DNA from: SBBV01 sp036555425
GTDB taxonomy: Bacteria > Pseudomonadota > Alphaproteobacteria > Bin65
DNA: 32,046 nucleotides
Direction: 5' to 3'
Assembly: GCA_036555425.1 (NCBI GenBank)
Contig: DATBLL010000189.1
Span: 1-32,046 of the forward strand
Part shown: piece after piece, positions 21,063-28,884 of the stretch
Position numbering within the stretch: the stretch's first letter is position 1
Layout: every line of letters starts with the position of its first letter
Notes under the pieces: generated by a model
What the model was told of the DNA's origin: nothing
The model's input: the letters and a program-made list of their open reading frames with translations, nothing else
Database searches by the model: none
Translations under genes and position numbers: made by a program

Positions 21063-22001
21063 ATGTTTGCCGGTTTCGCGCGCGGAGAGAAGTGGGGAAC
21101 GTCTCTCGCCGCCTTCGCCGCTCTCGCCTTCGCCAGTTGTGCCGCCGCAGCCGCGCCCGCCGATGCCTCCGAGCCGCTTCCGGCGGCGGTCGCGGCGCCG
21201 GCCGCGGTCCGCCTCTTCGGCAGCGGCGAGAACACCAATGCCGATATCTCGCCCTTCCCGAAATGGACGGACGTCCTGGCGCGCTATGCGCGTGAGCAGC
21301 ATCTCGAGAATGCGCCCTGCACCGGCGGCCGCTGCGCGCTGCAGGAGTGGAAGGCGTTCGTGACGAGCCTGAACGGCCAGGATCGCCGGCGCCAGCTCGA
21401 CGCGGTCAATGCCTACGCGAACCGCATCCCCTACATGCCCGACCAGGCGCGCTACGGCATCATCGACTATTGGGCGACGCCGCGCGAATCGCTCGGCCGC
21501 TCCGCCGATTGCGAGGATTACGCGATCGTCAAGTATCTCTCGCTCCGGAAGCTCGGCTGGTCGGCCGGCGAGCTGCGCATCGTCGTGCTGAAGCACGAAG
21601 TGCGCAACGAGCTGCACGCCGTGCTGGTCGCTTATCTCGACGGCACCGCCTACGTGCTCGACAATCTCATTCCCGACGTCCGCGAGCACGCCGCCATCCG
21701 CTACTACCGCCCGATCTTCTCGATCAACGAGGCCGCCTGGCACTATCACCGCGATTGGAACCCCGGCGGCGTCATGCTGGTCGCCCGGGCGCCGGTCCCG
21801 ATGCCGGAACGCGCCCCGAGCGGGGAGACCCGCATTCTGTCGAGCACCCAGATCGCCGGCCCGGTGCCGCCCGCCATCGACACGGCGCATCCGCGCTACA
21901 CCGATCAGCGGCCGCTCGTCCGCCCCGTCGCCCGCTCCTATGCCGCGAACCGCAGCGAGAGCATCGCCGAACTCTTCGCCAACGCCGGAACCGTGCGCTG
22001 A
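21063..22001 (+). CDS. Transglutaminase-like cysteine proteinase (BTLCP), first of a tandem pair
   Basis: This 312-residue secreted protein has a signal peptide (residues 1-35, Ala-rich with a Cys at 26). A BTLCP domain follows (about 60-235). The catalytic triad can be placed: Cys150 in SADCEDYAI, His185 in NELHAVLVAYLDG and Asp200 in AYVLDN. PFPKWTDVLARY and YWATPRESLG are further family landmarks. The best-known BTLCP is LapG, a periplasmic protease that cuts biofilm adhesins; no adhesin gene is in the window, so the target is unknown. GGGGAG 8 bases before the ATG at 21063 settles the start. The C-terminal 80 residues are Pro-rich and low in complexity. A paralogue follows, behind an intrinsic terminator. 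Confidence 0.9.
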   Translation: MFAGFARGEKWGTSLAAFAALAFASCAAAAAPADASEPLPAAVAAPAAVRLFGSGENTNADISPFPKWTDVLARYAREQHLENAPCTGGRCALQEWKAFVTSLNGQDRRRQLDAVNAYANRIPYMPDQARYGIIDYWATPRESLGRSADCEDYAIVKYLSLRKLGWSAGELRIVVLKHEVRNELHAVLVAYLDGTAYVLDNLIPDVREHAAIRYYRPIFSINEAAWHYHRDWNPGGVMLVARAPVPMPERAPSGETRILSSTQIAGPVPPAIDTAHPRYTDQRPLVRPVARSYAANRSESIAELFANAGTVR

Positions 22002-22052
22002 GCCGGTCCGACTGGCGGCCGGCTGCCCCAAGCCCGGCCGCCCTGCCAAGGG

Positions 22053-22085
22053 CCGCGCGCTCCCTCCGAGGGCGCGCGGGTTTTT
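22053..22085 (+). terminator. Rho-independent terminator after the first BTLCP gene
   Basis: An 8-bp all-GC stem (22053-22060 with 22072-22079), extendable by two pairs past a bulge, is followed by GTTTTT at 22080-22085. It lies 52 bases after the stop codon. This is the cleanest intrinsic terminator in the window. It implies that the second BTLCP gene has its own promoter. Confidence 0.85.
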
Positions 22086-22184
22086 CGTGCGCGAATCTTA
22101 GATTCTGGAAAATCACGTTACGCCGTGCGGCCTAATTGGTTGCCGCCGGCAACGCGAATAATGTCGCCTGCGTAGACAGAGAGG

Positions 22185-23312
22185 ATGCAGGGGGAAGGGG
22201 CAGACGTGCCGGGGGCAAGCTCGGGGTCAGCGCGCCGCCATTGGCTGCGCGCAGGATTGGCGGCGCTGGCCGCCCTCAGTCTCGCCGCCGCGGGCGACGC
22301 GGCGCTGGCGCGCCGGAAAGTGGCGCCGCCCGAGCCCAGGACCGCGCTCCATATCCCCACCGATCTCTTCGGCGCCGGCGGGATCGCGCATCCACCCGCC
22401 ATCGACTTCGCCAAATGGACCGAGACGATCGCCCGCTACGAGCGCGAGCGGCGCGATGCGCGCGCGCTCTGCGAAGCGGGCGATTGCGCCCTCGTGCGCT
22501 GGCGCGAGTTCCTCGCCGCGCTCGCCGGCAAGGACGAGATGGCGCAGCTGCGCGCCGTCAACGACTATCTCAACCGGCTCCCCTACCGCACCGATCTCGA
22601 GAACTACGGCGTCGAGGACTATTGGGCGACGCCGCGCGAATTCTTCGCCAAGGGCGGCGATTGCGAGGATTACGCGATCGCCAAGTACCTCTCGCTGCGC
22701 GCGCTCGGCTGGACCGCCGAGCGCCTGCGCATCGTCGTCGTCTACGACAATGCGCGCGATCTCGTCCACGCCGCGCTCATCGCCTATCGCGATGGCAACG
22801 CGTATCTCCTCGACATCGAGATCAGCCAGATCACCGATCACCGCGCGGTGGCGCGCTACGTGCCGATCTTCGCGATCAGCGAGGCCGGCTGGTGGTCCTA
22901 CCGGACGCTGCCGCCCGGCGAGGCGGCCGCGGCCGTGGTCAGGGCCGCCGACACTGCGGCGGTCGCGAAGCCCATAGTCGCGGCGCCCGCGCCCAAAGCG
23001 TCGGAATGGCGCTCGCTCACGATGCGCCACAAGCCGGGCCATGCCCCGCGCGCGCATGCGCGGCCGGGGCGGCGCGCGGCCGCGCATCACGCGAAGCTCG
23101 TGCATCCCTGGCGCTCGCCGCACATGAAGCACGAAGCGCGTCGGGTCGTGGAAGTCGTGAAAACGGCGCCGCGCCCGGCCCCGGGCAAGCCCCTGGTACC
23201 GAGCAAGCCCACAGTCGCCGTCGAGACCGAGCCCGCCACAACGCCCGCGCCGTTTGTCGAGCCCGCGCCGGGCGAGCGCATCGAGGAGATGTTCCTCCCC
23301 GCCGCGCAATAG
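22185..23312 (+). CDS. Transglutaminase-like cysteine proteinase (BTLCP), second of a tandem pair, with basic C-terminal tail
   Basis: This 375-residue protein has a signal-like N-terminus (RRHWLRAGLAALAALSLAAAGDAALA, residues 17-42) and a BTLCP domain with Cys160 (KGGDCEDYAI), His195 (DLVHAALIAYRDG) and Asp210 (AYLLDIE). Many stretches match the neighbour closely (DYWATPRE, DCEDYAI, KYLSLR-LGW, LRIVV), so this is a local duplication that has since diverged. It differs in a long C-terminal extension (residues about 255-375) rich in His, Arg, Lys, Pro and Ala, strongly basic, and possibly binding polysaccharide, nucleic acid or metal. The ATG at 22185 is used. A GTG at 22206, behind GGGGAAGGGG, is an equally good start and would remove seven residues. 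Confidence 0.88.
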   Translation: MQGEGADVPGASSGSARRHWLRAGLAALAALSLAAAGDAALARRKVAPPEPRTALHIPTDLFGAGGIAHPPAIDFAKWTETIARYERERRDARALCEAGDCALVRWREFLAALAGKDEMAQLRAVNDYLNRLPYRTDLENYGVEDYWATPREFFAKGGDCEDYAIAKYLSLRALGWTAERLRIVVVYDNARDLVHAALIAYRDGNAYLLDIEISQITDHRAVARYVPIFAISEAGWWSYRTLPPGEAAAAVVRAADTAAVAKPIVAAPAPKASEWRSLTMRHKPGHAPRAHARPGRRAAAHHAKLVHPWRSPHMKHEARRVVEVVKTAPRPAPGKPLVPSKPTVAVETEPATTPAPFVEPAPGERIEEMFLPAAQ

Positions 23313-23652
23313 CGTCCGCGGCCCCGGATCAGGGCGCGTCGCCGAGCGCGAGTTCGGCCATGGGCGCGCCGGCCCCTGTCCCAGCCCGCCCATCCCCGGT
23401 AGAGTTGCGGCCGGACGAGGTTAACGCAGCGCCATCCGGGGCCCCCTTGGCCATGCGCGTCGAACTCGGCCTGCTTGGCCGCTTTGCCGCCAACGTGCAC
23501 GGGCGGGATAGCGCCGTCGTCCCGATTCGCGGCGCCGCGCAGCCGCACGCTCCCGGCGACGCTCAGGCTCGTGTGGTGATCGCGCGATAGCGTCGGAGAA
23601 CGGCCCCGCCGGTCCGGAACGAATTGAAGCCGAACAGCACAGGAGGAACCAC
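23313..23652. other. Intergenic region, no gene seen
   Basis: The 340 bases between the second BTLCP gene and the next secreted-protein gene contain only short frames without family signs or good ribosome-binding sites, apart from AGGAGGA serving the downstream gene. One TTAAC motif lies near 23420. I identify no terminator or promoter with confidence. Confidence 0.5.
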
Positions 23653-24165
23653 ATGAAGCGAATCTTCCTTTTCGGCCTGGCAGCGCTGGCGCTGCCAGCC
23701 CTCGCGAATGCGCAGAACGCGGCGACGTCGTTCTGCAAAAACGGCGCGCTGCCGTTCGCGGCGAGCGAGGGCAATCGGCTGACCGGGCCCGCGCTGCAAC
23801 AGGCGCTTTCGGGCAAGACCCTCGGCTATGTGCGCGAATCCACGCGCGGCGGCGGCATCTGGTTCAGCCTCACGCGCGAGTTCCGCGCCGACGGCTCCGC
23901 GGTCCATTCCTGCCAAGCCGGGCGCGGCCCATCGGGGCCCTGGGGCGCCTGCCGCCGGATCGGCGAGGAAAAGGTCAACGTCGCCGGCGCGCGCGACATC
24001 GGCGTCTGGAGCGTCAAGGACAATGGGCTCTGCGTCGAGAGCGCCTCGTTCGGCCAGCGCTCGGCCGGCTGCTTCGCGATCTATCGCCAGGGGCAGGCCT
24101 TCGCCGCGCGCCAGCTCTCCGGCAATCGCAGCTTCTGCATCGAAGGCACGATCACGCTGCAATGA
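23653..24165 (+). CDS. Secreted six-cysteine protein of unknown function
   Basis: This 170-residue protein has a textbook signal peptide (residues 1-20, ALPALANAQ) and six cysteines in the mature part (28, 87, 100, 127, 140 and 162), which suggests three disulfides. Recurring features (LSGKTLGYVRES, FRADGSAVHSC, GVWSVKDNGLCVES, SAGCFAIYRQG) look like a lipocalin-like or beta-sandwich secreted domain of the DUF995 type. I am not certain of that family. A very strong AGGAGGA lies 6 bases before the ATG. The gene is followed at once by a palindromic repeat that probably terminates it. No function can be inferred from its neighbours. Confidence 0.78.
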   Translation: MKRIFLFGLAALALPALANAQNAATSFCKNGALPFAASEGNRLTGPALQQALSGKTLGYVRESTRGGGIWFSLTREFRADGSAVHSCQAGRGPSGPWGACRRIGEEKVNVAGARDIGVWSVKDNGLCVESASFGQRSAGCFAIYRQGQAFAARQLSGNRSFCIEGTITLQ

Positions 24166-24167
24166 AT

Positions 24168-24211
24168 CCCCTCTCCCAGGGGAGAGGGGTAGGGGGTGAG
24201 GGGCGACGGAT
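24168..24211 (+). repeat. Palindromic repeat, left copy, probable terminator
   Basis: A 9-10 bp GC hairpin (24168-24177 with 24180-24189) begins two bases after the stop of the six-cysteine gene. It is followed by a G-rich tail ending GCGACGGAT. The same layout appears inverted at 24311-24360, so this is one copy of a dispersed REP-like element doing duty as a terminator. Confidence 0.7.
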
Positions 24212-24310
24212 TTATCCGACGTAATGGCTCGAGGTGCGTCTCGCGCTCGGCTTCAGACATGCTGCTTCAGCGCAAGATCCTCGCCGCCGGCGAGCCCTTT
24301 CCCAATTGAG

Positions 24311-24360
24311 ATCCGTCGCCCCCTCATCCCCAACCCCTTCTCCCCGGGGGAGAAGGGGTT
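24311..24360 (-). repeat. Palindromic repeat, right inverted copy, probable regA terminator
   Basis: A 12-bp hairpin (24332-24343 with 24349-24360) starts at the regA stop codon. The minus-strand sequence then continues through a G-rich stretch to GCGACGGAT, like the left copy. The two copies form an inverted pair flanking about 100 bases (24212-24310) in which I see no gene. Confidence 0.7.
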
Positions 24361-24920
24361 CAGTTTTCGCGCGGCGCGTATTTCGAGAGGATGCGCTGCA
24401 GCGTGCGGCGATGCATGTTGAGGCGGCGCGCCGTTTCCGAGACGTTGCGGTCGCATTGCTCGTAGACGCGCTGGATGTGCTCCCAGCGCACGCGGTCCGC
24501 CGACATCGGGTGTTCGGGCGGCTTCGGCAGCGGGCGCTCGAGGTTGAGCAGCGCCGCCTCGATCTGGTCGGCATCGGCCGGCTTCGGCAGGTAGTCGACC
24601 GCGCCGGCCTTCACGGCGGCGACCGCGGTCGCGATATTGCCGTAGCCGGTCAGCATCACGATGCGCGTATCCGGCCGCGCCGCGCGCAGGGCCGCCACCA
24701 CGTCGAGGCCGCTGCCGTCGGCGAGGCGCAAGTCGATGACCGCGAAATCGGGCGGCTCCGAGCGCGCGATCTTGATGCCCTCGGCCACGCTCTCGGCGGC
24801 CAGCACCTTGAAGCCGCGCCGCTCCATGGCGACGCGCAGGCGCTCGCGCAGCGGCTTGTCGTCGTCGACCAGCAGGAGCGATTTGCCCGCCCCGCGCTGC
24901 TTTCCCGCTTGTTCACTCAT
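24360..24920 (-). CDS. regA: Redox response regulator RegA/ActR/PrrA
   Basis: This 186-residue response regulator has an N-terminal receiver with the acidic pocket Asp19-Asp20, phosphoacceptor Asp63 (VIDLRLADG), Thr91 and Lys113. A Pro-rich linker (LPKPPEHPMSADRVRWEH) follows, then the Fis-type helix-turn-helix NVSETARRLNMHRRTLQRIL. The length and the almost invariant DNA-binding helix identify the RegA/PrrA/ActR family, which controls respiratory, carbon-fixing and nitrogen-metabolism genes in response to the quinone pool. The start at 24920 lies 8 bases inside the end of regB, so the two are coupled. It is convergent with the six-cysteine gene, with the repeat pair between. Confidence 0.96.
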   Translation of the reverse strand: MSEQAGKQRGAGKSLLLVDDDKPLRERLRVAMERRGFKVLAAESVAEGIKIARSEPPDFAVIDLRLADGSGLDVVAALRAARPDTRIVMLTGYGNIATAVAAVKAGAVDYLPKPADADQIEAALLNLERPLPKPPEHPMSADRVRWEHIQRVYEQCDRNVSETARRLNMHRRTLQRILSKYAPREN

Positions 24921-26220
24921 CGTCGCCTCCCCCGGCCATCCCCTCGGCGGTGGCCCGATCCCACATGACGCTCACGCGCGCGCCGCCCTCGCGGCGATTG
25001 GCGAAGGCGAGGCGGGCGCCATAGCGCCCCAGCAGAGTCTGGGCGATGAAGAGGCCGAGGCCCATATGGCCGCCCTCGTCTTTGCGCGAAGAAACATAAG
25101 GTTCTCCGAGGCGGTCGAGCAAGAGCGGGGGGAAGCCGGGCCCGTCGTCGCTGATCTCGATCCTGATCTCAGCGGCGCCCCATTGCGCGTCGATACGCAC
25201 CACGCTGCGGGCGAATTGGGTGGCATTCTGGATGAGGGTGCCGAGCGCGTGGATCACCTCGGGCACGCGCTCGATCTCGGGCTCGGGGCCGGCGGCCTCG
25301 TCCGCGGCCGCCGCCTGCAGAAAGATCGGCTTGCCCTCGGCGCGGTAGGGCTCGGCCACGAAATCGAGGAATTGCGAAAGCGGCATGAAGCGCCCCGGCT
25401 CGAAGGCCTGGGGCTGATCGGGCCGGCGCGAAAGCTGGGCCAGGATATCGCGGCAGCGGGCGCTCTGCTCGATGAGGAGCGCCACATCCTCGGCCATGGG
25501 GCTGTCCTTGGGCACGTCGCGCGCCATCTCCTTGGCCACGACGGCGATGGTGGCGAGCGGGCTGCCGAGCTCGTGCGCGGCGGCGGCGGCCAGCGCCCCC
25601 AGCTCCGAAAGGCGCTGCGCGCGCGAGAGCGCCACCTGCGTCGCCACCAGCGCGTCGCCCATGGTGCGCGCCTCCTCGGACACGCTGCCGACCCAGGCGG
25701 CGATGAAGAGGATGCCGATGACGAGCGCCTGCCAGACGCCGAGCATGTAGTATTCGGGCAGCGCGAAGCCCGCGCCGGGCCAGGGCAGCGGCTGGTGGAA
25801 GAAGGCGAGGATGGTGATGGTGGCCACCGCGAGGCCGCCCAAGCCGATCGTCGCCAGCCGCGAGAGAGCGGTGGCCGAGACGATCACGGGAGCCAATATC
25901 AGCAGCGCGAACGGGTTGTTGAGCCCGCCCGTGTAATAGAGCAGGGCGGTCAGCTGCAGGATGTCGTAGGCGAGGTAGAGAACGGCATGGTAGTCGGGAA
26001 GCGGGCGGCCGAGCTGGCCGCGCAGGGTCAGAACCACGTTCAGCAGCGCGGAGGCGCCGATCGCCGCGGCGCATTCGACGAGCGGCAGAGAGTAGCCGAG
26101 GCCGTAATGCACCAGCATGATCGCCGACGATTGGCCGAGCACGGCGGCCCAGCGGATCGAGATCAGCGTCCGGAGGCGCAGGCGGCCGGGCGTTCGTCTG
26201 CTGCGGCGGTCTCCGTTCAT
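24913..26220 (-). CDS. regB: Redox sensor histidine kinase RegB/ActS/PrrB
   Basis: This 435-residue sensor kinase has six hydrophobic helices (about residues 20-175) and a cytoplasmic kinase core. GGLNNPFALLILAPV (98-112) is the quinone-binding region of RegB. The H-box AAAAHELGSPLATIAV has phospho-acceptor His216. The redox-active cysteine of the family is present as Cys256 in EQSARCRDIL. N, G1 (DDGPGF) and G2 (GGHMGLGLFIAQ) boxes complete the ATP lid. RegB kinase activity falls when the quinone pool is oxidised. Together with RegA it could set the redox response of genes in this window, including the heme-copper block, though no RegA site can be read reliably. The gene is divergent from the ABC exporter, 116 bases away. 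Confidence 0.95.
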   Translation of the reverse strand: MNGDRRSRRTPGRLRLRTLISIRWAAVLGQSSAIMLVHYGLGYSLPLVECAAAIGASALLNVVLTLRGQLGRPLPDYHAVLYLAYDILQLTALLYYTGGLNNPFALLILAPVIVSATALSRLATIGLGGLAVATITILAFFHQPLPWPGAGFALPEYYMLGVWQALVIGILFIAAWVGSVSEEARTMGDALVATQVALSRAQRLSELGALAAAAAHELGSPLATIAVVAKEMARDVPKDSPMAEDVALLIEQSARCRDILAQLSRRPDQPQAFEPGRFMPLSQFLDFVAEPYRAEGKPIFLQAAAADEAAGPEPEIERVPEVIHALGTLIQNATQFARSVVRIDAQWGAAEIRIEISDDGPGFPPLLLDRLGEPYVSSRKDEGGHMGLGLFIAQTLLGRYGARLAFANRREGGARVSVMWDRATAEGMAGGGDDE

Positions 26221-26336
26221 GGCGCGCGTTCCACCCGAATTGCTCCGCGACTATATCGGATCGGCGGCGCCGCCGCCCCCGCGTCAAGCGCGCAGGCTGG
26301 CTGGCGCTCCGGGTCGACGGCGGCGGGGCACCCGGC

Positions 26337-27092
26337 ATGAACGACGGGCCCGCCATCGAGGTCCGCCACCTCGTCAAGCGCTACGGCGCGGTGACGGCGG
26401 TCGAAGACCTCTCCTTTGCCGTGCCGCGGGGCTCGATCACGGCGCTTCTGGGCGGCAACGGCGCCGGCAAGACGACGACGCTCGCGATCCTCCTGGGCGT
26501 GCTGCTGCCGACCGCGGGCGAGGCGCGGGTGCTCGGCGTCGATATCCTGAAGCACCGCTACCGCGCGCTGCCGCGCATGAATTTCGGCTCGCCCTATGTC
26601 GAGCTGCCGAAGCGGCTCACGGTGCGCGAAAACCTGATGGTCTTCGCCCAGCTCTACGGCGTCCGCCACCCCGGGCAGCGCATCGACGCGCTGGTCGAAA
26701 ACCTGCAGATGGGCGAGTTCATCGGGCGGCCGACCGGGACCTTGTCGGCAGGCCAGAAGACGCGCGCGGCGCTCGCCAAGGCGCTCGTCAACACGCCCGA
26801 GGTGCTGCTGCTCGACGAGCCCACGGCCTCGCTCGATCCCGACACCGGCGATTGGGTGCGCGCCTATCTCGAGCGCTACGTCGCCGAGAACAACGCCACG
26901 ATCCTGCTCGCCTCGCACAACATGAGCGAGGTCGAGCGCATGGCCTCGCTGGTGCTGATGATGAAGGCGGGCAAGCTCGTCGACCGCGGCACCGCGCGCG
27001 AGCTGTTGCAGAAATACGGCCGGCGCAACCTCGAGGAAGTGTTCCTCGACATCGCCCGCGACCGCCGCCGCGTGGAGGAAACGGTCGGATGA
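26337..27092 (+). CDS. ABC-2 type transporter ATP-binding protein
   Basis: This 251-residue ATPase subunit of an exporter has Walker A GGNGAGKTT (39-47), signature LSAGQ (136-140), Walker B LLLDEP (157-162) followed by the D-loop ASLD, and the H-loop His194 (ASHNMSEVE). The first residue of Walker A is Gly-Gly-Asn in place of the common G-P-N, a harmless variant. The sequence is NodI/drug-exporter-like (ABC-2 class), with a C-terminal RRNLEEVFLDIARD typical of this group. The permease gene follows, but only after a 213-base gap filled by a repeat element. The cargo cannot be inferred; nodulation factor is not indicated because no nod genes are present. Confidence 0.93.
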   Translation: MNDGPAIEVRHLVKRYGAVTAVEDLSFAVPRGSITALLGGNGAGKTTTLAILLGVLLPTAGEARVLGVDILKHRYRALPRMNFGSPYVELPKRLTVRENLMVFAQLYGVRHPGQRIDALVENLQMGEFIGRPTGTLSAGQKTRAALAKALVNTPEVLLLDEPTASLDPDTGDWVRAYLERYVAENNATILLASHNMSEVERMASLVLMMKAGKLVDRGTARELLQKYGRRNLEEVFLDIARDRRRVEETVG

Positions 27093-27119
27093 AAGGTGGT
27101 TCTATCTCGCCGACAAGCA

Positions 27120-27271
27120 TTGTCGTCCGCGTGAAAGCGGGGACCCATTTCTCCAGCGACCGATGCAGGCGGAAAATCGCGGTCTTTCAAGCGCGCGGCG
27201 TTGGCGCGGTGCTGAGCATTGGACAGGTCTCTGGGCGTCGGCACGGGTCCTCGCTTTCGCGGGGACGACAA
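27120..27271. repeat. 152-bp inverted-repeat element between ABC ATPase and permease genes
   Basis: The ends (27120-27146 and 27245-27271) are inverted copies of each other over 27 bases with three mismatches. The right arm holds the self-complementary core CCCCGCGAAAGCGAGG, with a GAAA loop. The element has the form of a REP-type or MITE-like unit. It sits inside what should be a two-gene operon, where its hairpins may protect or partly stop the message. Confidence 0.72.
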
Positions 27272-27305
27272 GTGAATGTTTTTCTGAAGGCGTAGGTCAA
27301 CGCGA

Positions 27306-28154
27306 ATGCCAGACGTCATTTCTCAAGGCACCCTCGCACTCGCCCACGAGCGCGAATGGGGCTTCTCGTTCCGGCGCATGGGCGCGATCGTGCTGCGCCA
27401 CTACTACCTGCTCCGGAGCTCGTGGGCGCGCGTCTTGGAACTGGCCTATTGGCCGATCATCAATATGACGCTCTGGGGCTTCATGACGACGTTCCTCGTC
27501 GGCCAGTCTTCGCTGTTCGCGCAGGCTACTGGCCTTTTGCTCGCGGCGATCCTGCTCTGGGACGTCCTGTTCCGGAGCCAGCTCGGCCTCGGCCTCGCGT
27601 TCCTGGAGGAAGTGTGGTCGCGCAATCTCGGCCACATCCTGGTGAGCCCGATCCGGCCCTACGAATACCTCGCGGCGCTGTTCGTTGTGGCGCTGATGCG
27701 CGTCCTCATCGGCGTCGGGCCCGCGGCGCTGCTCGCCTGGGGGCTCTACGACTATTCGATCTTCACGCTCGGCCTGCCGCTGCTCGCGTTCTTCGTGAAC
27801 CTCTTGGTGCTCGGCTGGGCGATCGGGCTCGCGATCAACGGGCTCATCCTCCGTTTCGGGCTCGGCGCCGAGAGCATGGCGTGGATGGCGCTGTTCATCC
27901 TGGCGCCCATCTGCGGCATCTACTATCCGCTCGCGGTGCTGCCCGAATGGCTGCGCGCCGTCTCCTATGCCATCCCGGCCTCCTACATTTTCGAGGGCAT
28001 GCGCGCGGTGCTGATCGAGCGCACGTTCCGCGTCGATTATCTCGTCACCGCCGCGGTCTTGAACGTCTTCTATTTCGCCGGCGGCGTCGTGGCCTTCCTC
28101 TACTGCTTCCGCGCCGCGCGGCATCGCGGCTTGATCCTGCAGATTGGCGAATAG
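27306..28154 (+). CDS. ABC-2 type transporter permease
   Basis: This 282-residue membrane protein has six predicted helices starting near residue 50 (LAYWPIINMTLWGFMTTFL). It also has the ABC-2 landmarks RNLGHILVSPIRPYEYLAALF and ILAPICGIYYPLAVLPEWLRAVSYAIPASYIFEGMRAVLI (about 198-238). The P-x-x-Y-I-F-E-G-M-R segment is the conserved ABC-2 box. The length is normal. The ATG at 27306 is taken; a second, at residue 25 (MGAIVLRHYYLL), is a possible alternative. It partners the ATPase encoded upstream. A histidine phosphatase gene begins 58 bases after it, so a longer transcript is likely. Confidence 0.92.
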   Translation: MPDVISQGTLALAHEREWGFSFRRMGAIVLRHYYLLRSSWARVLELAYWPIINMTLWGFMTTFLVGQSSLFAQATGLLLAAILLWDVLFRSQLGLGLAFLEEVWSRNLGHILVSPIRPYEYLAALFVVALMRVLIGVGPAALLAWGLYDYSIFTLGLPLLAFFVNLLVLGWAIGLAINGLILRFGLGAESMAWMALFILAPICGIYYPLAVLPEWLRAVSYAIPASYIFEGMRAVLIERTFRVDYLVTAAVLNVFYFAGGVVAFLYCFRAARHRGLILQIGE

Positions 28155-28212
28155 CGGAGTTGTGACCTTACGCCTTTTGCCGAGCCTGCCCGCGCTCGCC
28201 TATAAGGTCGCG

Positions 28213-28884
28213 ATGAACGACAGCGCTGCCCATAACGCGCGTCCGACGCACCACACGCCCAAGACCGCGCGCGTCACGCGCTGGTGGTGGGTGCGGCACG
28301 CGCCGGTCACGGTCGACAATGGCTGCATCTACGGCCACATCGATCTGCCCTGCGACGTCTCCGATGCCGATTGCTTCCGGGTGCTGGCGCGCCGGCTGCC
28401 GCGGGACGCCGTGTGGGTGACGAGCCACCTCCAGCGCACCAAGCAGACGGCGGCGGCGATCGCGGCGGCGGGTCTGGCCTTCGAGGCGGCCGCCGAGGAG
28501 CGCGATTTCGCCGAGCAGCATTTCGGCGAGTGGCAGGGCCGCGACCGCGCCGAGGTGTTCCGGCTCCACGGCGCCGATCACGGACTCTGGCTGGCCCCGG
28601 CCGATTTCCGCCCGCCCGGCGGCGAGAGCTTCGCCGAGATGATGGCGCGCGCCGTCGCCGGCATCGAGCGCTGGACGCGGCGCCATCGCGGCCGCGACAT
28701 CGTCGCGGTGGCACACGGCGGAACGATCCGCGCGGCGCTCGGCCACGCCCTCGGCTTGGCACCTTCGCGCGCGCTCGCCTTCGAGACCGGCAATTGCGCG
28801 CTGACCCGCCTCGACTACATCGAGGACGAAGGCAAGGCGCCGGCCTGGCGCATCGTGGCCGTCAACCTTCTGCCGGTGGCGTGA
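28213..28884 (+). CDS. Histidine phosphatase family protein
   Basis: This 223-residue cytoplasmic phosphatase belongs to the branch that includes alpha-ribazole phosphatase (CobC) and phosphoglycerate mutase-like enzymes. The phosphohistidine loop WWWVRHAP (His29) has RHA in place of RHG, a variant seen in such alphaproteobacterial proteins. SHLQRTKQTA, ERDFAEQHFGEWQG and VAHGGTIRAALGHAL supply the second Arg, the acid Glu and the second His. The ATG at 28213 has AAGG 6 bases upstream; a TTG-started longer frame from 28144 was rejected. Its stop overlaps the SCO start (TGATG), coupling the two. A CobC role would fit the cobalamin enzyme at the start of the window, but 28 kb separates them. 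Confidence 0.87.
   Translation: MNDSAAHNARPTHHTPKTARVTRWWWVRHAPVTVDNGCIYGHIDLPCDVSDADCFRVLARRLPRDAVWVTSHLQRTKQTAAAIAAAGLAFEAAAEERDFAEQHFGEWQGRDRAEVFRLHGADHGLWLAPADFRPPGGESFAEMMARAVAGIERWTRRHRGRDIVAVAHGGTIRAALGHALGLAPSRALAFETGNCALTRLDYIEDEGKAPAWRIVAVNLLPVA

Noticed and set aside
26217..26918. Minus-strand frame opposite the ABC ATPase
   Set aside because: Mirror of a gene with complete Walker and signature motifs; no protein features of its own.
28144..28212. TTG start extending the histidine phosphatase by 23 residues
   Set aside because: The extension overlaps the end of the permease gene and lacks a ribosome-binding site; the ATG at 28213 has AAGG upstream.
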